The notes under the pieces are model-generated. The model was not told where the DNA came from, ran no database searches, and saw only the letters and a list, made by a program, of their open reading frames with translations. Of a stretch of 6,603 nt of DNA, positions 6,223 to 6,603 are shown piece by piece. The position numbers and the translations under genes were made by a program. The stretch is taken from assembly GCA_903914045.1 (NCBI GenBank), contig CAIWNO010000459.1, forward strand, positions 1 through 6,603, given 5' to 3'. Source of the stretch: an uncultured bacterium. GTDB taxonomy: Bacteria; Planctomycetota; Phycisphaerae; Phycisphaerales; SM1A02. The stretch's first letter is position 1. Every line of letters starts with the position of its first letter.

Positions 6223-6603
6223 TGTGTCGCGCCAATAGTCAGGTCAACCGTGCGATGTGGAATATTGCGCGCCTCCAACCAATTGTGCAAAGCGGGGGCG
6301 CTGTCGGTGCGAACCACTTTGCAATTGCTTGGATCCACGCCGCGTTCGCGCATTAACTCCTTCAACGTTCCAGGCAAACCAAACTCAACTTCCTCGCGGT
6401 AAATGTCGCGTTGCTCAACTTCGCCGCCAAAACGCTCAATAAGTTCAGCGATCAAATCATGCACCAAATCTTCAGGCGCGCTCGCGCCGGCGGTGATGAG
6501 CGTGGTCTCCACGCCTTCAAACCACTCAGGTTGCAATTCGCTTTTGTCATCGATCAAGCGGGCCTTGGTGCCAACTTTCTCCGCGATCTCCGTCAAGCGC
6601 ACC
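6219..6603 (-). CDS. ispH: 4-hydroxy-3-methylbut-2-enyl diphosphate reductase, C-terminal part (5' end beyond window)
   Basis: IspH (LytB) is a [4Fe-4S] enzyme that performs the last step of the MEP isoprenoid pathway, reducing HMBPP to IPP and DMAPP in the cytoplasm. Only the last 127 or so codons are present, from about 310 usual. The visible part begins RLTEIAEKVGTKARLIDD, which in the family directly follows the conserved NSSNS substrate-binding loop, so the cluster cysteines lie outside the window. The signature TAGASAPEDLV is at visible residues 37-47, followed by the usual EVEFGLPGTLKEL near 71-83. The protein then continues for about 44 residues (6222-6353), longer than typical IspH, which stops soon after that motif. 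The GTG at 6602-6600 is an internal valine codon, not a start. The stop overlaps the rlmN GTG by four bases, indicating an ispH-rlmN operon. Confidence 0.92.
   Translation of the reverse strand, partial: VRLTEIAEKVGTKARLIDDKSELQPEWFEGVETTLITAGASAPEDLVHDLIAELIERFGGEVEQRDIYREEVEFGLPGTLKELMRERGVDPSNCKVVRTDSAPALHNWLEARNIPHRTVDLTIGATQ

Noticed and set aside
6600..6602. GTG as a start for a 127-residue protein
   Set aside because: The codon aligns with an internal position of IspH just after the NSSNS loop; the gene continues past the window edge.

Overview
The window reads as chromosomal DNA from a bacterium of moderate to high G+C, with many GCGC-containing words in its coding sequence. No start codon in it has a Shine-Dalgarno motif, the downstream partner of both overlapping gene pairs starts with GTG, and all four visible stop codons are TGA. 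These traits, plus the type of membrane-anchored protein at the left edge, suggest Planctomycetota, perhaps Phycisphaerae. That placement is an inference of modest confidence. No tRNA, rRNA, insertion sequence or CRISPR array is visible.

Layout: (1) Positions 1-482, minus strand, hold the 5' part of a gene for a protein with one membrane anchor and a probable TPR-like outer domain; it runs off the left edge. (2) A 61-bp divergent spacer follows. (3) From 544 to 4961, plus strand, lies a two-gene operon: a Cof-type HAD phosphatase and, overlapping it by GTGA, a 1175-residue protein. The large protein has the order of domains of the large fused indolepyruvate:ferredoxin oxidoreductases but lacks their visible cysteine and cofactor motifs. 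(4) A 109-bp convergent gap follows. It and the adjacent gene end hold a seven-unit hexamer repeat. (5) From 6603 down to 5071, minus strand, are the 3' part of ispH (isoprenoid precursor synthesis) and rlmN (23S rRNA/tRNA m2A methyltransferase), again overlapping by GTGA.

The ispH-rlmN pair is housekeeping: both are [4Fe-4S] enzymes, but they act in different pathways. The HAD and large-protein pair is the unusual part. The overlap implies coupled translation, yet no known pathway joins a Cof phosphatase to an oxoacid-oxidoreductase-like protein, and the large protein looks like a possible pseudoenzyme or scaffold. The second notable element is the hexamer repeat at the end of rlmN, which places seven TGA codons in the rlmN frame, one in every second codon.
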